Origin: Candidatus Falkowbacteria bacterium CG10_big_fil_rev_8_21_14_0_10_43_10
GTDB lineage: Bacteria; Patescibacteriota; Patescibacteriia; Patescibacteriales; XYC2-FULL-47-12
Direction of reading: 5' to 3'
DNA: 5,209 nt
Assembly (NCBI GenBank): GCA_002773655.1
Contig: PFAR01000043.1
Coordinates: 1 to 5,209 of the forward strand
Shown here: in pieces, positions 1 through 4,981 of the stretch
Layout: every line of letters begins with the position of its first letter
Numbering within the stretch: the first letter of the stretch is position 1
Notes under the pieces: generated by a model
Seen by the model: the letters and a program-made list of their open reading frames with translations, nothing else
What the model was told of the DNA's origin: nothing
Database searches by the model: none
Position numbers and translations under genes: made by a program

Positions 1-84
1 AAATAATTAAAAATAAAATTTGTTAATTACAGAAAAGTGTTAGGCGTTAGCCGTAAAAAGAAAAGCATATTTCATATAACGTAT

Positions 85-215
85 CGGAATATCTATAGTT
101 TTTCGGAGCTCCAGCCGCCGCAGGCGGCGTAGGCGGAGAAAAATTAGGGCGCAGGGCTGGCGCAATACATTAATTCAATTTAATAAATCGCGCCAGCCCG
201 GAGCTAGATATTCCG
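85..215. repeat. Left hairpin domain of the structured element
   Basis: The basal stem is 85-94/206-215 (CGGAATATCT with AGATATTCCG, 10 bp). It continues as 107-112/200-205 (AGCTCC with GGAGCT) and 154-163/190-199 (GGGCTGGCGC with GCGCCAGCCC, 10 bp), with an A/T-rich 26-base loop at 164-189. The right strand is continuous (190-215). The left strand is interrupted by two extra pieces, 95-106 and 113-153. The second of these contains its own hairpin, 114-119/123-128 (GCCGCC with GGCGGC). The one-sided interruption looks like a GC-rich palindrome inserted into an older, simpler hairpin. Confidence 0.65.
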
Positions 216-216
216 T

Positions 217-368
217 GTTATCGAACAGTTTTTCAGACGCCCGAGATTTTGTTTGTTGCCGTAGTCCCGACAAACGATAGTGCGGTCGGGATTAAAGATA
301 ACCCTGTTATCTTTAGGCAACAAATATAAAATCTCGGAAGCTGAAGCGGCTGAAAAATTTTCGATAAC
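217..368. repeat. Right three-way-junction domain of the structured element
   Basis: Paired segments run in strict nesting: 217-225/360-368 (GTTATCGAA with TTCGATAAC-type pairing), 229-236/350-357 (TTTTTCAG with CTGAAAAA), 241-250/328-337 (CCGAGATTTT with AAAATCTCGG) and 252-260/316-324 (TTTGTTGCC with GGCAACAAA). The long arm opens into two terminal hairpins: 265-271/285-291 (TCCCGAC with GTCGGGA, 13-base loop) and 293-302/306-315 (TAAAGATAAC with GTTATCTTTA, 3-base loop). This gives a clean three-way junction with over 50 potential base pairs in 152 bases. Confidence 0.7.
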
Positions 369-396
369 AAGTTATATCTAAACTTGTTTATTTTTT
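366..396 (+). terminator. A/T-rich terminator-like hairpin at the right edge of the structured element
   Basis: AACAAGTT (366-373) pairs with AACTTGTT (381-388) across a 7-base loop. It is followed by a T-rich run to about 396. On the plus strand this could end a transcript coming from the structured element before the recombinase promoter. It competes with the outer stem 371-377 of that element, so the two pairings are mutually exclusive. The stem is weak, and termination is inference. Confidence 0.35.
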
Positions 397-397
397 A

Positions 398-426
398 TTT
401 AAAATAAGGTAAAATTATTATATAAA
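398..426 (+). promoter_or_regulatory. Candidate sigma70-type promoter for the recombinase-kinase-ahcY genes
   Basis: TTTAAA (398-403) and TATAAA (421-426) are separated by 17 bases and match the -35 and -10 consensus at 4 and 5 of 6 positions. Transcription would start near 433, leaving a leader of only about 14 bases before the first codon. The region is very A/T-rich, so chance matches are easy and overlapping -10-like boxes exist (416-421). Confidence 0.35.
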
Positions 427-438
427 TTTTAATTCAAT

Positions 439-445
439 GAGGAGG
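439..445 (+). promoter_or_regulatory. Ribosome binding site abutting the recombinase start codon
   Basis: GAGGAGG is a near-perfect Shine-Dalgarno sequence, but only one base separates it from the ATG at 447, much closer than the usual 5-9. It also lies inside a 5-codon out-of-frame reading frame, ATGAGGAGGTATGAATAA (437-454). It still supports 447 over the next in-frame ATG (492), which has no comparable site. Confidence 0.55.
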
Positions 446-446
446 T

Positions 447-1301
447 ATGAATAAAAGCCCTTACTATCCTAGTCAGGATCCGGTTTTAAAAATGCGGCAG
501 GAGATGAAACTTCGTAATTTTAGCCCGAAAATAATCAAGTCCTATTCTTATTATATAACCAATATACTGCAATTTGCAAACAAGGGCGCGAGCGGCGTAA
601 CTTCCCAGAATATCAGGGATTATTTAGAGACGCTGGTTAATATTAACTCCTCCGCCTCAACCGTAAACTGCGCTTATAGCGCTCTGAAATTCTATTTTGA
701 GAAAATATTGCGGAGAAAGTTTTTTATAAATTTGCCTAGGGCGAAAAAAGAGAAGAAACTGCCGGTTGTTTTGTCTAAAGAAGAAGTAAAAAAAATAATT
801 GACGCGGTTAATAATCCGAAGCATAAGTGCATCCTGCAGCTGCTTTACGGCTGCGGGTTGCGGATAAGCGAAGTTATAAAGATAAAGATGGAGGATGTTG
901 ATTGCGGGCGTAAAATGTTATATGTTAAAAAAGGCAAGGGAAACAAGGACCGTTGCACAATTCTGCCGGAAAAACTGGTAAAAGTCATGGAGCAACAGAA
1001 AACATTAAAAAATCCTAAAGATTATTTATTTACCGGTTATGACCGGAAAAGCCCGCTTAGCACAATGAGCGTTAATAAAATTGTGAAACAAGCGGCGGCT
1101 AAGGCGGAGATAGGAAAGAATGTATCGGCTCACAGCTTGCGGCACTCCTTTGCCACGCATTTATTAGAGAACGGAGTTAGTATAAGATATATTCAAGAAC
1201 TATTGGGGCATGCGCGGCTGGAAACAACTCAAATCTATACAAAAGTAAGTAATGCAAATTTTAAAAATATAACTAATCCTTTAGATAACTTAAATTTATG
1301 A
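447..1301 (+). CDS. Xer-type tyrosine site-specific recombinase
   Basis: The protein is 284 residues, the usual length of XerC/XerD/XerA proteins. It catalyses strand exchange at a specific DNA site through a covalent phosphotyrosine. Residues about 14-95 form the N-terminal SAM-like core-binding domain ('RNFSPKIIKSY'). Residues about 105-270 are the catalytic domain, with the full active site in place: R139 (GLRISE), K164 (KGKGNKDR), H229 and R232 (HSLRHSF), H255 (LLGHARLETT) and Y264. The tail ending in 'NPLD' resembles archaeal XerA and some integrase-like relatives. It lacks the extra helix region expected of integron integrases. The stop codon overlaps the next gene as ATGA. Codon choice is visibly more A/T-rich than in the kinase gene that follows. 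It could be the housekeeping chromosome-dimer resolvase or the integrase of a small element. A single Xer protein beside metabolic genes favours the former only weakly. Confidence 0.9.
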   Translation: MNKSPYYPSQDPVLKMRQEMKLRNFSPKIIKSYSYYITNILQFANKGASGVTSQNIRDYLETLVNINSSASTVNCAYSALKFYFEKILRRKFFINLPRAKKEKKLPVVLSKEEVKKIIDAVNNPKHKCILQLLYGCGLRISEVIKIKMEDVDCGRKMLYVKKGKGNKDRCTILPEKLVKVMEQQKTLKNPKDYLFTGYDRKSPLSTMSVNKIVKQAAAKAEIGKNVSAHSLRHSFATHLLENGVSIRYIQELLGHARLETTQIYTKVSNANFKNITNPLDNLNL

Positions 1302-2236
1302 AAATCCTAGTATCGGGCTCATTGGCCTATGACAAAATAATGAACTTTCCGGGATATTTTAAGGATAATATCCTGCCGGAAAGAATCCATAGCTTAAGCG
1401 TCAGCTTTTTAATAGAGAGGCTGGAGGAAAATTTCGGCGGGACGGCCGGAAACATCGCTTATAATTTAGCCTGTTTGGGAGAGGAGCCGGTAATTTTAGC
1501 GGCCGCCGGAAACGATTTTGAAAATTATAAGGAATGGCTGGAACAGCGCGGCGTTAATACCGGGCAGATTAAGATTATCGGCGAAGAGCGGACGGCTTTC
1601 GCCAATATCGTTACAGACCAGGCCGATAACCAGATCAGCGCCTTTTATCCGGGCGCGATGAAGAATTCCTGCGAAGCCGACCCGGAGATAGCGGTGGCCG
1701 ACGCGCTGGCGATTATCGCCCCCGGGCATGTTGGAGACATGATAACGCTCGCAAAATTATACCGGGAAAAAAACGTGCCGTTTATTTTCGACCCGGGCCA
1801 GCAGATTCCGACCTTGAGCGCGGAAGATTTGCGCTTAGGCATAAAAGGTGCTAAAGTCTTCATATCCAACGATTACGAATTGAGCTTGACCATGAAAAAA
1901 ACCGGCTGGAAGGAGGAGGATATTTTAAAGAATACGGAGATATTGATTACGACCTTGGGGGAAAAGGGATCGCAGATTAAAACCAAAGACACCGGCTACA
2001 GCATTCCGGCGGCTAAGCCGGAGAATATTTCCGACCCGACTGGCGCCGGCGACGCTTACCGGGCCGGATTTATTAAAGGATTAGTGGAGGGCTGGCCGCT
2101 GGAAATTTGCGGGCGCTTTGCCGGAGTAGTCGCCTGTTATACGGTAGAAAAATACGGGACGCAGACGCATCAGCTTACTTTTGAGGCGGCGCGGGAAAGG
2201 TACGCGAAGAATTTTGGAGAGGAACTACCAATATAA
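1298..2236 (+). CDS. adoK: Adenosine kinase, PfkB (ribokinase) family
   Basis: The protein is 312 residues and probably phosphorylates adenosine to AMP with ATP in the cytoplasm. PfkB landmarks appear in order: the glycine-rich N-terminal signature GGTAGNIAYNLACLG (47-61), the NxxE metal/phosphate motif in SNDYE (190-194), TLGEKGS (219-225) and the C-terminal signature DPTGAGDAYRAGF (246-258), with D252 as catalytic base. Segments such as SFLIERL, SFYPGAM-like AFYPGAM (115-121), DPGQQI (165-170) and YGTQ (286-289) match my memory of the mycobacterial-type adenosine kinase rather than general sugar kinases. There is no Shine-Dalgarno sequence. The ATG overlaps the recombinase stop codon as ATGA, so translation is likely coupled. 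The nearby adenosylhomocysteinase, which makes adenosine, supports the substrate call. Another nucleoside or sugar is possible. Confidence 0.82.
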   Translation: MKILVSGSLAYDKIMNFPGYFKDNILPERIHSLSVSFLIERLEENFGGTAGNIAYNLACLGEEPVILAAAGNDFENYKEWLEQRGVNTGQIKIIGEERTAFANIVTDQADNQISAFYPGAMKNSCEADPEIAVADALAIIAPGHVGDMITLAKLYREKNVPFIFDPGQQIPTLSAEDLRLGIKGAKVFISNDYELSLTMKKTGWKEEDILKNTEILITTLGEKGSQIKTKDTGYSIPAAKPENISDPTGAGDAYRAGFIKGLVEGWPLEICGRFAGVVACYTVEKYGTQTHQLTFEAARERYAKNFGEELPI

Positions 2237-2346
2237 TAATCCAAATCTACAAATTACATCCAAATACCACAAATAATTAATTATTCAAATTAATTTGATT
2301 TGTAGCTATTTGAAGCATTTGAATTTAATTTGTAGATTTGGATTAT
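2236..2346. repeat. 111-bp palindromic intergenic element between adoK and ahcY
   Basis: The arms 2236-2256 and 2326-2346 are perfect 21-bp inverted repeats. The pairing continues with mismatches: 2261-2265 with 2317-2321, or alternatively CAAATA 2261-2266 with TATTTG 2307-2312 and ACAAAT 2269-2274 with ATTTGT 2298-2303. The same 'CCAAAT..ACAAAT' phrase occurs twice within the left half and twice, inverted, in the right half, so the unit appears to have grown by internal duplication. It begins at the last base of the kinase stop codon. Its right arm is followed by five Ts (2348-2352), so it could act as an attenuator before ahcY. It looks like a dispersed palindromic or MITE-like repeat, though only one copy is in this window. 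Confidence 0.75.
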
Positions 2347-2376
2347 ATTTTTATTATAAAGTTAACGGAAAAAATT

Positions 2377-3633
2377 ATGAATTACGACATTAAGGATATA
2401 AACCTCGCCGAACAAGGCAGGAAGAGAATTGAATGGGCGGATAATGACATGCCGGTTTTACGGCAGGTTAGAAAACAATTTGAGCAAGAAAAACCATTAG
2501 CTGGTTTAAAAATGTCGGCCTGTTTGCACGTTACCTGCGAGACCGCTAATTTAGTGCGGACATTGAAGGCTGGCGGCGCCGATGTGGTTTTGTGCGCTTC
2601 TAATCCTTTATCAACGCAGGACGACGTGGCGGCCAGCTTAGTTAAGGATTATGAAATTCCCGTTTTCGCTATCAAAGGAGAAAATAGGGATACATTTTTT
2701 AAGCATATCATATCAGCTATTAAGCATCAGCCGAACATCACCATGGACGATGGGGCGGATTTGATTTCCACTATCCATAAAAATTATCCGGAGCTGTGCG
2801 GCCGGGTAATCGGCAGTATGGAAGAGACCACTACCGGCGTGATCCGCCTGCGGGCGATGGCCAATGACAAAGCTTTAAAAATTCCGGTAGTGGCGGTTAA
2901 CGACGCCAAGACTAAAAATTTATTTGACAACCGCTACGGCACCGGACAGTCCACTTTAGACGGGATTATCAGGGCGACTGACATGCTAATCGCCGGAAAA
3001 ACCGCAGTGGTCGCCGGTTACGGCTGGTGCGGGCGCGGATTTGCGGCGCGGGCTCGGGGCATGGGCGCTAAAGTTGTAGTTACCGAAGTTGACCAGATAA
3101 AAGCATTGGAAGCGGCGATGGACGGTTTTCAGGTGATGCCGATGATTGAAGCGGCCAAGATAGGGGATTTGTTCTGCACCTTGACCGGCGATATCCATGT
3201 GATAGACAGGCAGCATTTTGCCGTGATGAAAAATGGGGCAGTAATCTGCAACTCCGGCCATTTTGACGTGGAAATTAACATTAAGGCGTTAGAAGCGATG
3301 GCCGATAACGTTAAAAAAAATGTTCGTAATTTTGTCGATGAATATAATATAAACGGCCGCAAAATTTATCTGTTGGCGGAGGGGCGTTTGGTAAACCTGT
3401 CCGCGGCCGAGGGCCATCCGGCGTCAGTCATGGATATGAGCTTTTCCACTCAGGCCTTAGCCAGCCATTGGGTGGCGGCTAATAAAGGGAAGCTTGAACC
3501 GAAAGTTTACGGCATCAGCCCGCGGATCGAAGAGTACGTGGCCAGATTAAAATTAAAATCAATGGGCATGAAGATAGACGAATTAACCGATGAGCAAAAA
3601 AAATATTTAACGAGTTGGGAGGAAGGAACGTAA
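2377..3633 (+). CDS. ahcY: Adenosylhomocysteinase (S-adenosyl-L-homocysteine hydrolase)
   Basis: The protein is 418 residues. It is a cytoplasmic NAD-dependent enzyme that reversibly splits S-adenosylhomocysteine into adenosine and homocysteine. Visible residues, with human equivalents, are H51 (H55), D125 in MDDGAD (D131), E150 in EETTTG (E156), K180 and D184-N185 in KTKNLFDNRYG, H295 in SGHFDVEI and H347 in EGHPASVM. The NAD-binding GYGWCG lies at 214-219. The length and the ending 'DEQKKYLTSW' without the eukaryotic HYRY tail place it in the shorter archaeal/Thermotoga-type group. An in-frame ATG at 2338 exists, but its first codons lie inside the right arm of the upstream palindrome. The start at 2377 has GGA at 2367-2369 and begins where family members do. 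It probably works with the adenosine kinase upstream, which would remove its product. Confidence 0.95.
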   Translation: MNYDIKDINLAEQGRKRIEWADNDMPVLRQVRKQFEQEKPLAGLKMSACLHVTCETANLVRTLKAGGADVVLCASNPLSTQDDVAASLVKDYEIPVFAIKGENRDTFFKHIISAIKHQPNITMDDGADLISTIHKNYPELCGRVIGSMEETTTGVIRLRAMANDKALKIPVVAVNDAKTKNLFDNRYGTGQSTLDGIIRATDMLIAGKTAVVAGYGWCGRGFAARARGMGAKVVVTEVDQIKALEAAMDGFQVMPMIEAAKIGDLFCTLTGDIHVIDRQHFAVMKNGAVICNSGHFDVEINIKALEAMADNVKKNVRNFVDEYNINGRKIYLLAEGRLVNLSAAEGHPASVMDMSFSTQALASHWVAANKGKLEPKVYGISPRIEEYVARLKLKSMGMKIDELTDEQKKYLTSWEEGT

Positions 3634-3659
3634 ACAAGTAACAAGTAACAAGTAACAAG
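3633..3659. repeat. Short tandem repeat, AACAAGT x 3.9
   Basis: Three complete AACAAGT units (3633-3639, 3640-3646, 3647-3653) and a partial one run directly out of the ahcY stop codon. The perfect copies suggest recent slippage. No coding or CRISPR character is visible. Confidence 0.8.
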
Positions 3660-3679
3660 CCTGCCTGCCGGTAGGCAGG
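3660..3679. repeat. GC-rich 20-bp palindrome
   Basis: CCTGCCT (3660-3666) pairs with AGGCAGG (3673-3679). The six central bases also pair through one G-T wobble, so the whole 20 bases form a near-perfect palindrome. Translated frames through this unit give peptides like 'PAYRQAG', which I recall as common spurious translations in Parcubacteria. It is probably a dispersed extragenic palindrome. Confidence 0.7.
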
Positions 3680-3687
3680 TAACAAAC

Positions 3688-3707
3688 GACGACGAATGAC
3701 GACGAAT
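3688..3707. repeat. Tandem 10-bp repeat GACGACGAAT x 2
   Basis: Two identical units lie at 3688-3697 and 3698-3707, followed by degenerate GACGAAC pieces to about 3715 and again near 3764-3772. This is simple-sequence expansion between the convergent genes, with no function visible. Confidence 0.65.
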
Positions 3708-3725
3708 GACGAACAATGCCAAATA

Positions 3726-3755
3726 GATCCTTCGCCTGCGGGCTCAGGATGACAA
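3726..3755. repeat. Dispersed 'GATCCTT..AGGATGAC' palindromic repeat
   Basis: ATCCT (3727-3731) pairs with AGGAT (3746-3750), and GCC (3734-3736) with GGC (3741-3743). On the minus strand the unit reads into the peptide 'CHPEPAGEGS'. That closely resembles the 'HPERSEGS' type of spurious translation produced by a repeat found in many unrelated bacterial genomes. Identity with that family is from memory, not from a search. Confidence 0.55.
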
Positions 3756-3781
3756 AATAAAATGACGAACGACAAATACAA

Positions 3782-3807
3782 AAAAGCGGCTCTAGCGGAC
3801 CGCTTTT
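3782..3807. terminator. Bidirectional rho-independent terminator between ahcY and the C45 gene
   Basis: AAAAGCGG (3782-3789) pairs with CCGCTTTT (3800-3807) around a 10-base loop. Read on the minus strand, the stem is followed by six Ts (3785-3780) and lies 12 bases past the C45 stop, an ideal placement. On the plus strand it gives a shorter TTTT tract and would also stop ahcY transcription about 150 bases after its stop codon. Confidence 0.8.
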
Positions 3808-3819
3808 GGTTTGTGTTAC

Positions 3820-4836
3820 TTATAAATAGTAGCGGGTATATTTATTTTTGCACGGATTGGTTGAACAAATTTCCATCCATTTTTCTTTTGGATTCATAAT
3901 CGTTGAAGCGATAGTTGAACCCCAGAAAGTATGTTTTATCGGGTGGCTGCAAATTTTAGCTTCATGGTCGGTTAATATTTTTTTCAGAGCGGCTAAATTA
4001 TAATCTTTTTCTTGTTTTAAAATTTCAGCTGCTCTTTTATACCGGCGAATTGATTCTTGGCTGGTGTTTGTTTTATTTTGGTCGCCGGATAAAATAGGAT
4101 GGTTAGTATGAATTAAAATTTTTTTATTGGAAAAAATTTCATGATGCCCGAAATAATCTTCCACATCTAGGATGCGCGAATTTTTCCAGCCGTAAATAGT
4201 ATTGCCGCAGATGCTGCTGTCAGCCAGATCCGAATTAACGGCTTGCCGCATATTTTTACTCGCTAAAATAGCCCGAAACTGAAATTTTATCGGCACGCCG
4301 TAATGAAACCGTCTGGCGCTTAGCGAATTGGCCGTAAAACATAAACCGCGGGAATTCAGGCCGCAGCTGGAGCCGGGCAGAGAGCCGATGTAATTTAAGC
4401 TAAGGGAGCGATGCTTTCCCATTTCGCAGTTTAAAATATAGAGCCCGTTATTCCGGTAGGAATTAAGCCAATCCTCGTTATGGCCGACTAAAACCGCATC
4501 TTTGGTTTTTAGCGCTACGCTGGTGCATTTCGGGACATTTAAGTCGATTAATTCTTCCTCGCACATCAAAACCATTAATTCTTCAAATTTTACATCCGCC
4601 CCGCGGCTAAGCGCTTGCGCTTCAATAACCAGTTCGGGAAAATGTTTTTCGGTCGCCGGCAAAAATTTTAAAGCCATTTCGGCCAGGTCGGTAAAATTTT
4701 TCGTCCGCATTTTCTGGTAAAGTTTTTTGTTGGCGGAGAGGCGTTTTTTTATCCGGTCTTTTAATTTTACCCCAATTTTAAAGCCAAGCTCATAGTTATT
4801 TTTGGCTGTAATTTTTAGGTAAGGAATATTTTCCAT
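3820..4836 (-). CDS. C45-family autoproteolytic acyltransferase/hydrolase (acyl-CoA:6-aminopenicillanate acyltransferase-like)
   Basis: The protein is 338 residues with no signal peptide or membrane segment, so it is probably cytoplasmic. Members of this N-terminal-nucleophile hydrolase family cut themselves just before a cysteine. That cysteine becomes the catalytic nucleophile, used for amide hydrolysis or acyl transfer. Here it would be C104 in KCTSVALKTKD, followed by the family's GHNEDW (118-123). Further family features are GLNSRGLCFTANSL (159-172), HTNHP (243-247) and the C-terminal CSTNPCKNKY (324-333). The position matches C103 of the fungal penicillin acyltransferase. K103 replaces the common glycine before the nucleophile. 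The physiological substrate cannot be inferred, and penicillin chemistry is not implied. The start at 4836 has no clear Shine-Dalgarno sequence. The gene is convergent with ahcY and lies downstream of, and in the same direction as, tRNA-Ser. Confidence 0.82.
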   Translation of the reverse strand: MENIPYLKITAKNNYELGFKIGVKLKDRIKKRLSANKKLYQKMRTKNFTDLAEMALKFLPATEKHFPELVIEAQALSRGADVKFEELMVLMCEEELIDLNVPKCTSVALKTKDAVLVGHNEDWLNSYRNNGLYILNCEMGKHRSLSLNYIGSLPGSSCGLNSRGLCFTANSLSARRFHYGVPIKFQFRAILASKNMRQAVNSDLADSSICGNTIYGWKNSRILDVEDYFGHHEIFSNKKILIHTNHPILSGDQNKTNTSQESIRRYKRAAEILKQEKDYNLAALKKILTDHEAKICSHPIKHTFWGSTIASTIMNPKEKWMEICSTNPCKNKYTRYYL

Positions 4837-4845
4837 AAGTTAAAA

Positions 4846-4851
4846 TTTATA
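4846..4851 (-). promoter_or_regulatory. Possible -10 box giving a near-leaderless C45 transcript
   Basis: TATAAA on the minus strand lies only about 9 bases before the C45 start codon. Transcription from it would leave a leader of just a few bases, which would fit the lack of a ribosome binding site. No good -35 stands 16-18 bases upstream. Readthrough from the tRNA promoter is an alternative. Confidence 0.25.
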
Positions 4852-4951
4852 GATGAAAATAGTTTCCAAATTTTTAACAATCTTCTTTCCCAGATTGACA
4901 ATTCAAACACTCCACCCGGCTATCAGGTGCTGCTGCCATCATGCTTATATT

Positions 4952-4978
4952 GCCGCCGCTAAAGGCTATGGCGGGCGG
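4952..4978. repeat. GC-rich hairpin repeat downstream of tRNA-Ser
   Basis: CCGCC (4953-4957) pairs with GGCGG (4974-4978), then GC with GC across a single bulged G (4973), around an 11-base loop. It is not followed by a T run on either strand, so it is not a terminator. It shares the GCCGCCGC...GGCGGAG pattern with 114-138 in the structured element and is probably the same class of dispersed palindrome. Confidence 0.45.
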
Positions 4979-4981
4979 AGG

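Larger units (their letters stand above)
74..377. other. Large nested inverted-repeat element (candidate structured RNA or non-coding mobile element)
   Basis: No plausible reading frame covers this stretch, yet almost all of it can be folded by perfect or near-perfect complementarity. An outer stem 74-80/371-377 (ATATAAC with GTTATAT) encloses two adjacent domains, 85-215 and 217-368, separated by one base. Each domain has a basal stem and internal branching hairpins, described separately. The stems are far longer than chance would give and are strictly nested, so a folded transcript or a DNA-hairpin element is likely. I do not recognise it: the conserved cores of RNase P RNA, tmRNA or SRP RNA are not visible. 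It lies about 70 bases upstream of the recombinase start. Transcription direction is unknown, but the terminator-like hairpin at its right edge fits a plus-strand transcript. It could instead be a MITE-like insertion or a recombination site complex for the neighbouring recombinase. Confidence 0.6.

Noticed and set aside
39..52. GTTAGGC and GTTAGCC next to each other, resembling the R' core of integron attC sites, upstream of a tyrosine recombinase.
   Set aside because: No complementary RYYYAAC partner forms an attC hairpin here, and the recombinase lacks the extra segment of integron integrases.
74..377. RNase P RNA, tmRNA, SRP RNA or 6S RNA as identity of the structured element.
   Set aside because: None of the conserved core sequences of these RNAs is visible on either strand. 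The shape with a three-way junction and long A/T loop also does not fit 6S RNA.
1299..1301. Possible recoding of TGA to glycine, as in some Patescibacteria.
   Set aside because: The recombinase is full length at this TGA, and the next gene starts exactly there with a good family N-terminus, so the standard bacterial code fits.
1496..1869. Minus-strand frames inside the adenosine kinase gene.
   Set aside because: They are shadows of a well-supported gene on the plus strand, without motifs or start signals.
2338..2376. Longer N-terminus for adenosylhomocysteinase starting at 2338.
   Set aside because: The extra residues are encoded partly by the palindrome arm and low-complexity sequence, and have no counterpart in the family. 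The start at 2377 has a modest ribosome binding site.
3633..3707. Direct repeats considered as a CRISPR remnant.
   Set aside because: The units are 7 and 10 bases, tandem without spacers, and no cas genes are nearby.
3507..3781. Minus-strand frames of 71 and 88 codons behind ahcY.
   Set aside because: They run through the repeat mosaic and into the ahcY 3' end out of frame. The peptide content (PAYRQAG, HPEPAGEGS) is repeat-derived.
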